Source of the DNA: Oligosphaeraceae bacterium
GTDB lineage: Bacteria > Verrucomicrobiota > Lentisphaeria > Oligosphaerales > Oligosphaeraceae
DNA length: 33,360 bases
NCBI GenBank assembly: GCA_012515455.1
Contig: JAAYYJ010000056.1
Coordinates: 1-33,360 of the forward strand
Reading direction: 5' to 3'
Shown: positions 26,801-33,175 of the stretch, in pieces
How the letters are laid out: every line of letters begins with the position of its first letter
How positions within the stretch are numbered: the first letter of the stretch is position 1
Notes under the pieces: model-generated
Database searches by the model: none
What the model was told of the DNA's origin: nothing
The model's input: only the letters and a program-made list of their open reading frames with translations
Translations under genes and position numbers: made by a program

Positions 26801-27022
26801 CGCCGTACCCTGGACTTTGATGGTCAATTGCGGCTGGGAGTATTCGCCGGGGAGCAGTGTCAGGACGTCGCCGGGCTGCAGTGCGGCGCAGGCCTCGACC
26901 AGGGACTGCCAAGGGGCAGCCGGACTGCCGTCGCCGCCGCCGCTTTCCCCGGCACAGACATATAACTCCCTGGTCCAGGCGAAATTTGTCAGCAGTAGCA
27001 GCAAAGCAATGGCACTCTTCAT
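23873..27022 (-). CDS. Large secreted beta-helix protein with three DUF1565-like units
   Basis: 1049 residues from ATG 27022 (the TTG at 27034 is less likely). The N-terminus is a signal peptide (MKSAIALLLLLTNFAWT). Three units each begin with an LYV- or YFLSPxG-like start, a GDG or DG patch, and LxPGDTLxLxPGxY, the DUF1565 opening: near residues 25-65, 405-450 and 725-770. Between the second and third is a fibronectin-III-like segment (about 590-690, SASFTWE then GTRYYYRVV). Many NxxLxxN-type turns support right-handed parallel beta-helices. Such proteins usually are extracellular polysaccharide lyases or binders; no catalytic residues are identified. It shares a likely operon with a pseudopilin and is driven by a strong promoter with a tandem 10-bp repeat. 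Confidence 0.78.
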   Translation of the reverse strand: MKSAIALLLLLTNFAWTRELYVCAGESGGGDGSPAAPWQSLVEACAALQPGDVLTLLPGEYSQPQLTIKVQGTAEQPIVIQGSHRDLSVLTAWRNVETPWVPVPGQRFVFQTTCAFPVYWVSDLAHTVIMQPAPSLHDMERFRGTWLADREQNILYVHSLDGQMPAPGSIKVTVHSGHLLVLQGAKHLTLRNLSFCGSAHERPRLSAWGAAIRTLNTVSLTIEDCSFYLNSGGVNITNDCLDTVVRRCFFRRNESLGYSEMAQLFFGSRAKNNLAEDNVILDGQTHGLRFYSGAENVTARGNIILNERMGLYYKASRGSRLAERNLVLNCDSFNYSDLSGGRPITDRHNTFAAPSMVYDDNPTNLILDRAMDDPRFCAPEHLDFRLQADSPFLGRGAYPEPAAVYFLSPRGSDNHDGKSDRRPWRTFTAAAERLQPGDTLYLMPGDYPEEIQLTFSGPLSIKGLGQNQAVRLAALTLRDCRQLRLENLQCGKLTLQGCRETDFRLVVAASCKAVHCQALRVKQCEFGTLSWQEVNAAELLFSVFPQDSTFESCAELVRGYNSTAAGLPPGRQAQRTGARQPEPAKVQPSIENITALAITPNSASFTWEIPQINSDQWRVRDAWWTTRPVLSLLEYGETEECRERSVSLGDLFHNCNLKDLKPGTRYYYRVVIPEKMLGLNHLGVAETFAATGMRQDWEGRHASPLQNFVTPARYEAPPRELYVAPDGQGDGSRPEQPLGGLGAASRLVRPGDTLVLLPGTYRETYYGLVSGLPGRPITLKAGQPGTVIFDGSDFLRPGALHLYNCDYYVIDGLIIRNYSNKTFASRAGQEYGQLQAFACRNLTIRNCVFSGFGVYQYLITLKRCSEVLIENNVFADGVNSITGTGNGNLSILRNTFFVPSIYHFTFHNPEAGAKVAVRHNLFLAQSSQKALAKVGRCLIDGEVALDFDANAWYFPPEDTLRYVGLEGQAPPEDCEFPAGLARVRKATGQEKNGRELTEFSFRDHPFINPMDAKKYSREVVKPFSEGKILPTLDYFATTLSDVGAQPLSR

Positions 27023-27070
27023 CTTGCATCCCAAGGTAGTTGTTCATTGTTGGTCAGAGCGGGTGTCAAG

Positions 27071-27099
27071 AATATAACTTCTGGCAGAGTTAATGTCAA
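27071..27099 (-). promoter_or_regulatory. Strong sigma70-like promoter of the beta-helix/pseudopilin operon
   Basis: On the minus strand: TTGACA (27099-27094), a 17-bp spacer, then TATATT (27076-27071). It is the best match to the consensus in the window. The predicted transcription start is about 40 bases before ATG 27022. Confidence 0.65.
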
Positions 27100-27111
27100 T
27101 CGTTACCAGAA

Positions 27112-27131
27112 CAATAGTCACCAATAGTCAC
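27112..27131 (-). repeat. Tandem 10-bp direct repeat upstream of the promoter
   Basis: GTGACTATTG occurs twice without a gap on the minus strand (27131-27122 and 27121-27112), ending 12 bases before the -35 element. One repeat per helical turn in this position is typical of an activator dimer site. No other copies were noticed in the window. Confidence 0.6.
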
Positions 27132-27228
27132 TGTACTGGCATTGGCACGGCCACGGCCATGCTGCTACTGGCGGGCAGTTGCTGCAGCGGTCAATCCCAC
27201 TTACGGCAGAGGCTGCCTGGGCCGGCGG

Positions 27229-28857
27229 TCAGGGAGTATCTTCAGCAGTTGTCGGTTGGTCGGCGGTTGGACGCAGATGCTTTTGTCCCAGAGCTACCAG
27301 TAAGAATACTGCCAGAGCCAGGTGATAGAGAATGGTCTCTAAGTTGGTGAACGGCACACCGGTGCAGGTCAGCTTGGCATTGGCGCCCGTCGCAGCCAGC
27401 ATTTGCATCCCCGGCATCAGGAAATCAAGCAGCCGTGCCAAGCAGTCGTTCCCTGCCGGCCAAAGCAACCCCAGGATGATTTTCGGTGGACTCAAGGCCA
27501 GCACCGCGAATACGATAAACCACAGCGGCATATTGACCACTGGAGAGAGAAAACAGATTTGGCCGTTCAGACGGAGGCTGATTCCGGCGCTGCCCAGCCA
27601 GGCCAGGGAAGACCCCAGGAACGCAATCAGAACCTTGCTGCCCAGCAGGGGTAAAAAGCGCCGGCGCCAATATTTTCGCGGTATCCAGTGATATTTTTCG
27701 TTCAGTACGGCCTGTATGGCAGCGATTGCCGGCCAGCCCAGGATCAGGGTGACGACAATCAGATAGGAATAAATGAATCCGGTGTGCAGGATGTACAGCG
27801 GATTGAGCCATAAGGCCAGGAAGCCAATCAGGCCCAAACAATGCAAAGGCGAGGGGGGGCGATAACGCCAATTGGCGTAATGCCAGAACATCACCATCCC
27901 GACCGCTCGCATGACGGAGGGATTCCCGCCGGTGAGGAGAAAATATAACAGCAACAACGGCTGCAGCAACAGCCAGCGTCGCCGCAGGCGGCAGCCGAAA
28001 CTCAGCAGAACCGCCTGGCAGATGATGACTGCCATCCCGACATGCAAGCCGGAAATGGCAAAGATATGCACGGTGCCGGAACGGACGAACTCAGTGCGCA
28101 GGTCCCGCGGCAGGAAATCCGTGAGTCCCAGCCCCAAAACCAGCAGCATCCGGGCGTTGTCCTGGTCCTGCAAGCCGGAGATCAGCGCCGCGCCCAGGCG
28201 TTCCCGGCAATCCTGCCAGAAACTGTCCCAGCTGGCTCCCGCTGGCGGCTGAACCGATTGTATCTCCCGCAGCAGGAACAAATGCCGGATGCCAGCGGTT
28301 TTCAAATAGCTGCGGTAATAACCGCCCGGGCCGCCTGCTGGCGGCGGCAGCAGGAAATCACCGCTGGCCTGCAGGCAGTCGCCGAGTCGCAGACGCCGCA
28401 GCAGCTCACGGCAAGCTCGTGAGCTGCGCAGGATCACCTTCCCCCGGACTTGACACCATTCCTGCCCCTGGTGGGTGCGCAGCGCCAGGATTTCCGCCTG
28501 CCAGCTTTCCTGCTCCTGCCCCAAAGCCGTCAGAGCCGGATGCCGCACCGGTGCTTTGACAATCCGCAACCGGACCACCCCCGCGCATTCCTCCCGCGGC
28601 AGTTGCCAGCGGTAAGTCTGCCAGGGACTCCAGTCGAAGAGCCAGCCCCAGCAATGCCCGGCCGTGAACAGCAGAATGGTCTGCAGCAGTTGTGGTCGCG
28701 AACACCCGGCAGCGGCGCTGATGCCAAGCAGGGCCACGGCCAGCAGCAGCCAGGTCATCCTGACCGGGCAGACCGCCGCCACCACCCCTGCTGCCTGGCA
28801 GAGGAACCACCAGAATGCCGGCGCGGTGCTGTGGATTTCCCGGATGGCCTGCCGCAT
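27229..28857 (-). CDS. comEC: ComEC/Rec2-type membrane protein lacking the beta-lactamase domain
   Basis: 542 residues with numerous hydrophobic segments. The central competence domain has SGTVHIFAISGLHVGM (parallel to the family SGxxHLxAISGLHVG) and TGGNPSVMRA (parallel to TGxxxSVxRA). The N-terminal region (about 70-200) matches DUF4131. ComEC forms the inner-membrane channel that imports single-stranded DNA during transformation. Full-length proteins often carry a C-terminal metallo-beta-lactamase domain and are about 700-800 residues; this gene stops before it, and I see no lactamase-like continuation in the following bases. A GGGGGA ribosome-binding site is 6 bases before ATG 28857. A comF-type gene lies downstream on the other strand. 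Activity in transformation is inferred from family only. Confidence 0.85.
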   Translation of the reverse strand: MRQAIREIHSTAPAFWWFLCQAAGVVAAVCPVRMTWLLLAVALLGISAAAGCSRPQLLQTILLFTAGHCWGWLFDWSPWQTYRWQLPREECAGVVRLRIVKAPVRHPALTALGQEQESWQAEILALRTHQGQEWCQVRGKVILRSSRACRELLRRLRLGDCLQASGDFLLPPPAGGPGGYYRSYLKTAGIRHLFLLREIQSVQPPAGASWDSFWQDCRERLGAALISGLQDQDNARMLLVLGLGLTDFLPRDLRTEFVRSGTVHIFAISGLHVGMAVIICQAVLLSFGCRLRRRWLLLQPLLLLYFLLTGGNPSVMRAVGMVMFWHYANWRYRPPSPLHCLGLIGFLALWLNPLYILHTGFIYSYLIVVTLILGWPAIAAIQAVLNEKYHWIPRKYWRRRFLPLLGSKVLIAFLGSSLAWLGSAGISLRLNGQICFLSPVVNMPLWFIVFAVLALSPPKIILGLLWPAGNDCLARLLDFLMPGMQMLAATGANAKLTCTGVPFTNLETILYHLALAVFLLVALGQKHLRPTADQPTTAEDTP

Positions 28858-28947
28858 ACTGAATCCCCCTTCTGCAAGGTCATGTAATCTGTGTCGTCAT
28901 GGGTGGCAAACAGGGAACCATAAGCCTGCAATGCCGACCCGCAAACC

Positions 28948-28962
28948 GTAAAATCATTTTAC
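28948..28962. promoter_or_regulatory. 7-1-7 palindrome, candidate Fur-family-like operator
   Basis: GTAAAAT, a central C, and ATTTTAC form a perfect 15-bp palindrome in the 301-base comEC-RAM gap. Fur, Zur and PerR boxes have the same 7-1-7 geometry, though with different sequences. On the minus strand TAAAAT within it could be the comEC -10, with TGGAAA (28983-28978) as a weak -35 at 16 bp. Regulator identity is unknown. Confidence 0.45.
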
Positions 28963-29020
28963 CAATAAATCCTGCCCTTTCCATCCTTTTACCGGCAAAG
29001 CACAACCAGGCCATGACCAA

Positions 29021-29053
29021 CGCTGGCCGGTTGGCCAACCCGGCGCTTTTTTT
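29021..29053 (+). terminator. Plus-strand intrinsic-terminator-like hairpin with no gene in front
   Basis: CGCTGG (29021-29026) pairs with CCGGCG (29040-29045, one G-T), with GTT 29030-29032 and AAC 29037-29039 extending the inner stem, and the hairpin is followed by T7 (29047-29053). The core GGTTGGCCAACC (29029-29040) is itself palindromic. No plus-strand gene lies upstream, so it may end a small RNA or antisense transcript, or insulate the promoter that follows. Confidence 0.5.
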
Positions 29054-29074
29054 GCCTTATTCGCAGCTGCCCTC

Positions 29075-29102
29075 TTGCATCAGAGCTTTTAGGACATAAA
29101 TT
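29075..29102 (+). promoter_or_regulatory. Promoter of the RAM-era-comF operon
   Basis: TTGCAT (29075-29080), a 16-bp spacer, then TAAATT (29097-29102). It has the same elements and spacing as the minus-strand promoter at 21448-21475. The predicted leader to ATG 29159 is about 50 bases. Confidence 0.5.
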
Positions 29103-29158
29103 AGTACCCTGACGTTTATCATATTGACCGGCAAGCAAAAAACATCGGGAGAGTACCT

Positions 29159-29434
29159 ATGGTTACTGCCTTTGTTCTCATCAGTGTGGTCGACAAAAAA
29201 GTCCACGAGACAGTCAAGGCCCTGCAGCAGAGCCCCGGTGTCACGGAAGTGCATATCGTTGCTGGTGAATATGATCTGGTGGCAGTGGTGCGGGTCGCGA
29301 ACAACGAACTCCTGGCTGATGTGATTACCAATGTGATTGTAAACGCACCCGGAGTGGAACGCACCAAGACTTTGTTTGCCTTGGAAAGCTACTCATCATT
29401 CGACCTGGTTAATATCTTCAGCGAACAACCTTGA
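29159..29434 (+). CDS. Stand-alone Lrp/AsnC-type RAM ligand-binding domain protein
   Basis: 91 residues with only a RAM domain and no helix-turn-helix: alternating strands (TAFVLISV, VTEVHIVAGEYDLVAVVRV, VERTKTLFAL) and the GxYD loop (GEYD) are typical. In Lrp/AsnC regulators this domain binds small effectors, often amino acids, and oligomerises. Stand-alone forms may be partners of full regulators or sensors in their own right; which applies is unknown. A GGGAGAG ribosome-binding site lies just before the start. Its stop TGA (29432-29434) overlaps the A of the era start, so the two are translationally coupled, a context that suggests co-expression rather than shared function. Confidence 0.85.
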   Translation: MVTAFVLISVVDKKVHETVKALQQSPGVTEVHIVAGEYDLVAVVRVANNELLADVITNVIVNAPGVERTKTLFALESYSSFDLVNIFSEQP

Positions 29435-30354
29435 TGCCAATGACCAATACCTTAGGGCTGCCCCCGGACGAAAGCGGCAGGACTGGCTGCGTCGCCCTGC
29501 TGGGACGGCCGAATACCGGCAAATCGACCCTCCTGAATACCTTGCTGGGCTGCCATCTGGCGGCAGTCTCCAGCAAACCCCAGACTACCCGTAAACAGCT
29601 GCTGGGGATTTATAACGACGCCGATTCACAGATTATGTTCCTGGATACACCCGGGGTCCATGCCGCCAAAATCGCCATTGATGAGGCCATGGACCTGGCC
29701 ATCCAGAGGGTGCTCGACGAGGCGGACATCGTAATATGCATGCTCGATCCGACTCGACCACCAGGAGATGAGGACCGCATGGCCGCAGAACTGGCGGCCG
29801 GCTGCGGCAAGCCGGTGCTGCTGCTGCTCAACAAAATTGATCTGGCCAACCAGGAGCAATGCCGGCAGCACCTCAACTTTTACCGGCAGTTCCTGCCGGA
29901 TTGCCCCAGCTTCTCTCTGGTGGCGCTGCAGCCGGAAAGCGTGCAGCAATTCTTGCAGCAGCTGAAACTATTATTGCCCGTAGGAGTGTTCCTGTTCGAC
30001 CGCGAGGACATCACCAATGTCTATGAACGCGATATCGCGGCCGATTTGATCCGGGAAGCACTGCTGGAGGAACTGCAGCAGGAAATCCCGCACTGCATCG
30101 CGGTGACTGTGGATTCCTGGCTGGAGCAGCCGGACTGCCTGCGGGTGGAAGCGACGCTGCATCTGGAACGCGAAGCGCATAAGGGCATTGTGATCGGTCA
30201 GGGCGGGCGGATGATCAAGAAACTCCGCCAGAGTGCCAAGGCCAAGATCGGCAAATTCTGCCAGCGCAAGACAGATTTGACGCTGTTCCTGAAAATTACT
30301 CCGAACTGGCGTAAGCGCAAACAGTTCTTAAAGGACATCCATCTGTTGGAGTGA
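29434..30354 (+). CDS. era: Ribosome-maturation GTPase Era
   Basis: 306 residues. The GTPase motifs are in order: G1 GRPNTGKST, G2 within KPQTTR, G3 DTPGVH, G4 NKID. The C-terminal KH domain carries the GxxG loop of EAHKGIVIGQGGRMIKKL. Era binds 16S rRNA near the 3' end and helps 30S maturation. A TTG at 29431 precedes it, but the ATG at 29434 overlaps the RAM stop; ATG 29440 is an alternative. Its location after the RAM gene and before comF is not the common rnc-era-recO order. Identity is firm. Confidence 0.96.
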   Translation: MPMTNTLGLPPDESGRTGCVALLGRPNTGKSTLLNTLLGCHLAAVSSKPQTTRKQLLGIYNDADSQIMFLDTPGVHAAKIAIDEAMDLAIQRVLDEADIVICMLDPTRPPGDEDRMAAELAAGCGKPVLLLLNKIDLANQEQCRQHLNFYRQFLPDCPSFSLVALQPESVQQFLQQLKLLLPVGVFLFDREDITNVYERDIAADLIREALLEELQQEIPHCIAVTVDSWLEQPDCLRVEATLHLEREAHKGIVIGQGGRMIKKLRQSAKAKIGKFCQRKTDLTLFLKITPNWRKRKQFLKDIHLLE

Positions 30355-30361
30355 GCCTGGC

Positions 30362-31087
30362 ATGCCAGCCATAATCTCAGTCCTGCGCCGAGCAGTTCAG
30401 CTGCTGGACTGCTGCCTGGCCCCGCCGACCTGCCCTTTCTGCCGCCTGAACCGGGCCGGTCCCGGCGGTCTCTGCCCCGATTGCCTGGAAGCCCTGCCGC
30501 AACTGCCGGACAAGCGCTGCCGGCTTTGCGGCGGCTCTGCCGAGACCATCCTGAGCGTCTGTCGGGACTGCGCCCAGTCGGGCGGACGCCCCTGGATTCT
30601 GGGAGTCACAGCATTGCCGTACCGGGAATCGGTGCGGGCCGCGGTGCAGCGTTACAAATATGGCGGGCAGACCTACCTGGCCCAATTCTTTGCCGCCCAA
30701 ATGGCCGTGGCCTGGCATCGCAGCAGCTGGCCGGTCAGACCGCAAATTATTGTCCCCATACCACTGCACTGGACCAGACTGCTGCATCGGCACTACAACC
30801 AGTCTGAACTGCTGGCGCAGGGGCTGGCCGCATTGCTCGGCTTGCCCTGCAGCAATGCTTTGCAGCGGGTGCGCCGGACGCCCCGCCAGGCGGGTTCCAG
30901 CAAGGAGGCCCGCAAGGAGAATCTGCGGCAGGCTTTTGCCTTGGCCCGGCCGGCGTTGGTGCAGGGGCGTTCCGTGCTGCTGGTCGATGATGTGTTCACT
31001 ACCGGCAGCACTCTGGGTGAGGCGAGCAGGCAGCTGCTGGCAGCAGGTGCTGCAGAAGTCAGCGTCATTACCATCGCCAGGGACTAA
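30362..31087 (+). CDS. comF: ComF-family phosphoribosyltransferase-like protein
   Basis: 241 residues. The N-terminus has Zn-finger-like cysteine pairs (CPFC, CPDC, CRLC, CRDC), then a PRPP-binding loop VLLVDDVFTTGST near 203-215 and the preceding LPYRESVRAAVQRYKYGG. This is the ComF/GntX pattern. In Gram-positive and some Gram-negative bacteria ComF acts at the DNA-uptake channel or in recombination after uptake. Here it is 7 bases after era, and comEC lies across the RAM-era operon on the opposite strand. The presence of both comEC and comF in 4 kb suggests a competence or DNA-uptake function, but no late competence regulator is visible. Enzyme activity is not established for the family. 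Confidence 0.9.
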   Translation: MPAIISVLRRAVQLLDCCLAPPTCPFCRLNRAGPGGLCPDCLEALPQLPDKRCRLCGGSAETILSVCRDCAQSGGRPWILGVTALPYRESVRAAVQRYKYGGQTYLAQFFAAQMAVAWHRSSWPVRPQIIVPIPLHWTRLLHRHYNQSELLAQGLAALLGLPCSNALQRVRRTPRQAGSSKEARKENLRQAFALARPALVQGRSVLLVDDVFTTGSTLGEASRQLLAAGAAEVSVITIARD

Positions 31088-31121
31088 GCCGGACTGACAG
31101 AGCGGCATTTGCGGGTCAGTA

Positions 31122-31151
31122 TTAGGCAATTCCAATTCTGGGTATTATATT
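31122..31151 (+). promoter_or_regulatory. Weak candidate promoter of accD
   Basis: TTAGGC (31122-31127), an 18-bp spacer, then TATATT (31146-31151). Only the -10 is convincing. The 106-base gap before accD holds nothing else recognisable. Confidence 0.3.
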
Positions 31152-31193
31152 TAACGGCGGTAAGTTTTTTCACCCTTTCCGGGAATTAATATT

Positions 31194-32039
31194 ATGGCAA
31201 ATAATGTCCAAACTACTATCAATCGAGCCACACCGGCCGAAATCCCCGCCGGGCTCTGGAATAAATGCAAAAGCTGTGATGAAGTCATTTATAAGAGCTC
31301 TTTGGAAAAAAATCATTTCGTCTGTCCCTCCTGCAACTATCATTATCCCCTGACCGCCTGGCAGCGTATCGCTTTGCTGACCGACCAGAATGCTTTTGCG
31401 GAAATCGATCCGGCGCTGCATTCCTATGACGTGCTCTCGTTCGGCGGCGATCAGTCTTATGCGCAGAAACTCACCACTGCGGAGGAGAAGACCGGATTGC
31501 GGGAAGGGGTGGTGACGGGCAGGGCCGTTCTGCAGGGTTGCGAGTACTGCCTGGCGGTGATGGATTTCCGGTTTATGGGCGCCAGCATGGGCTCCGCCAT
31601 CGGCGAGAAAATCACCCGGATGCTGGAAATCAGCTGCCAGGAGCACAAGCCGGCGGTGATTGTGACGGCCAGCGGCGGGGCCCGCATGCAGGAGGGTATT
31701 CTCAGCCTGATGCAGATGGGCAAAACCTCCGGTGCCGCCATGCGCATGGATGAGGCTGGACTGCCCCTGATTGTCATTCTTACCAACCCAACCACCGGAG
31801 GGGTGACCGCCAGTTTTGCTTCTTTGGGGGACATTATTCTGGCAGAGCCAAAAGCCTTGATTGGTTTTGCCGGTCCGCGGGTGATCAAACAGACCACTCA
31901 GACCGACCTGCCAGAGGGCTTCCAGAGCTCTGAATTCCTGCTTAAACACGGTTTTATCGACCGCATCGTGGAACGCAAAGACCTGCGTCAGGAACTGGCG
32001 CTGCTGTTTAAATATCTGGGCTTCGGGCATGGAGTTTAA
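31194..32039 (+). CDS. accD: Acetyl-CoA carboxylase carboxyltransferase subunit beta
   Basis: 281 residues. The N-terminal zinc ribbon has Cys25, Cys28, Cys44 and Cys47 (CKSC and CPSC), which bind the Zn of AccD. The carboxyltransferase core follows with ITRMLE and VTASGGARMQEG, a crotonase-fold segment that binds acetyl-CoA, and GGVTASFASLGD. With AccA it transfers carboxyl from biotin to acetyl-CoA for malonyl-CoA synthesis; accA is not in the window. It overlaps the following glycosyltransferase by 11 bases, so the two are cotranslated, perhaps linking membrane lipid and envelope synthesis. A GGGAA motif is at most a weak ribosome-binding site. Identity is very secure. Confidence 0.95.
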   Translation: MANNVQTTINRATPAEIPAGLWNKCKSCDEVIYKSSLEKNHFVCPSCNYHYPLTAWQRIALLTDQNAFAEIDPALHSYDVLSFGGDQSYAQKLTTAEEKTGLREGVVTGRAVLQGCEYCLAVMDFRFMGASMGSAIGEKITRMLEISCQEHKPAVIVTASGGARMQEGILSLMQMGKTSGAAMRMDEAGLPLIVILTNPTTGGVTASFASLGDIILAEPKALIGFAGPRVIKQTTQTDLPEGFQSSEFLLKHGFIDRIVERKDLRQELALLFKYLGFGHGV

Positions 32040-33090
32040 TCCTATACTGCAGAAATTCTCCCGTCCCGTCCCGCGGGTGCAAATCAAGCGCTGGTACAAC
32101 GGACTGCTTCTGCGCAGTACAAACTGGCTGGGGGATTTGCTCATGACCCTCCCGGCAGCGTATCAGCTGCGGCGGCAGATGCCTGAAGGCTGCGGTTTAT
32201 TCGTCCTGGTATCCAAACCGTTGGCGGCGCTGTGGCGGGCCTGCCCGTGGGTGGATGTGGTAATACCGATGGCCGAGAAGCGCATCAGCGGTCCGGAAAT
32301 CCGTCTGCTGCAGCGTCTCTGTCCGGGGGTGGCAGTCACCATGCCTAATTCTTTCGGTTCGGCTTGGGATGTCTGGCGCTGCCGGACTCCCATTCGCATT
32401 GGCCGGGCCGGGCGGATGCGTTCCTTGCTGCTCACCCATACCCTGCCCTCCTGGCCGCGGCAGCACGGCCGGGCCGAGATGCATCAGCTCTCGTATTACC
32501 TGGAATTGGCTTCCGCGCTGGGCGAGGTGGAGCTTACCGCCCAATGTCCGCCGTTGCAAGTCTCAGCTGAGGCGGCCGGGAGCGCTGGCATCCGGCGCGG
32601 CGAGAGTTGGCTGGCGCTGGCCCCCGGGGCGGCGTTCGGACCGGCAAAACAATGGCCCGCGGCGAATTTTGCCATCCTGGCCCAGCAATGGCACCAACGT
32701 GGTGGCAGGGTGGTTCTGCTGGGTGCCGGCAAGGAAATCGGCGCCGCCCAGGAAATCAGCCGGAGTTGCCCGGCGGCATTGAATTTAGCCGGGCAGACCA
32801 GCCTGGAGGCATTGATGTCAATCTTGGCCAATGTGGACTTGCTGGTCGCCAATGACAGCGGTGCGATGCACCTCGCGGCGGCTTTAGGGACGCCCGGGGT
32901 CGCGGTTTTTGGCTCCACGGACCCGGTTGCCACCGGGCCTTTGGGAGCTCCCTGGCGGGTTCTGGTTGCGAGTGCGGCCTGCAGCCCTTGTTTTCAGCGC
33001 GAATGTCCCCTGGCCGGGGCGCAGCAATATGCCTGTCTGCGTGAAATCCGTCCGGAGGCAGTCCTGGCCGAACTTCTGCAGCTGCGTTAG
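32029..33090 (+). CDS. waaF: Glycosyltransferase family 9, LPS heptosyltransferase-like
   Basis: 353 residues. The GT9 layout is visible: an N-terminal STNWLGDLLMTLPA (compare STNWIGDxxMTxPA in WaaF), a C-terminal donor-binding lobe with LALAPGAAFGPAKQWPAANFA, LLGAGKE, LAGQTSLEALMSILANVDLLVANDSGAMHLAAALGTP and FGSTDP. These match heptosyltransferase II more closely than WaaC. The product would transfer an ADP-activated heptose to the inner core of an LPS-like glycan, implying an outer membrane. The start ATG overlaps the accD stop. Whether this organism makes heptose cannot be seen here, so the symbol is provisional. Confidence 0.9.
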   Translation: MEFNPILQKFSRPVPRVQIKRWYNGLLLRSTNWLGDLLMTLPAAYQLRRQMPEGCGLFVLVSKPLAALWRACPWVDVVIPMAEKRISGPEIRLLQRLCPGVAVTMPNSFGSAWDVWRCRTPIRIGRAGRMRSLLLTHTLPSWPRQHGRAEMHQLSYYLELASALGEVELTAQCPPLQVSAEAAGSAGIRRGESWLALAPGAAFGPAKQWPAANFAILAQQWHQRGGRVVLLGAGKEIGAAQEISRSCPAALNLAGQTSLEALMSILANVDLLVANDSGAMHLAAALGTPGVAVFGSTDPVATGPLGAPWRVLVASAACSPCFQRECPLAGAQQYACLREIRPEAVLAELLQLR

Positions 33091-33175
33091 CCGCGCCGGG
33101 GCGGCGAAATTACTGCGGGCGGTTACGGGTGCGCGCGTGTTGCCTGGGCTGGCGCAGCTTTCAGGCAGGAATAGA

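Noticed and set aside
27100..27228. Truncated lactamase domain downstream of comEC
   Set aside because: No HxHxDH-like stretch or continuous frame is seen in the 200 bases after the stop.
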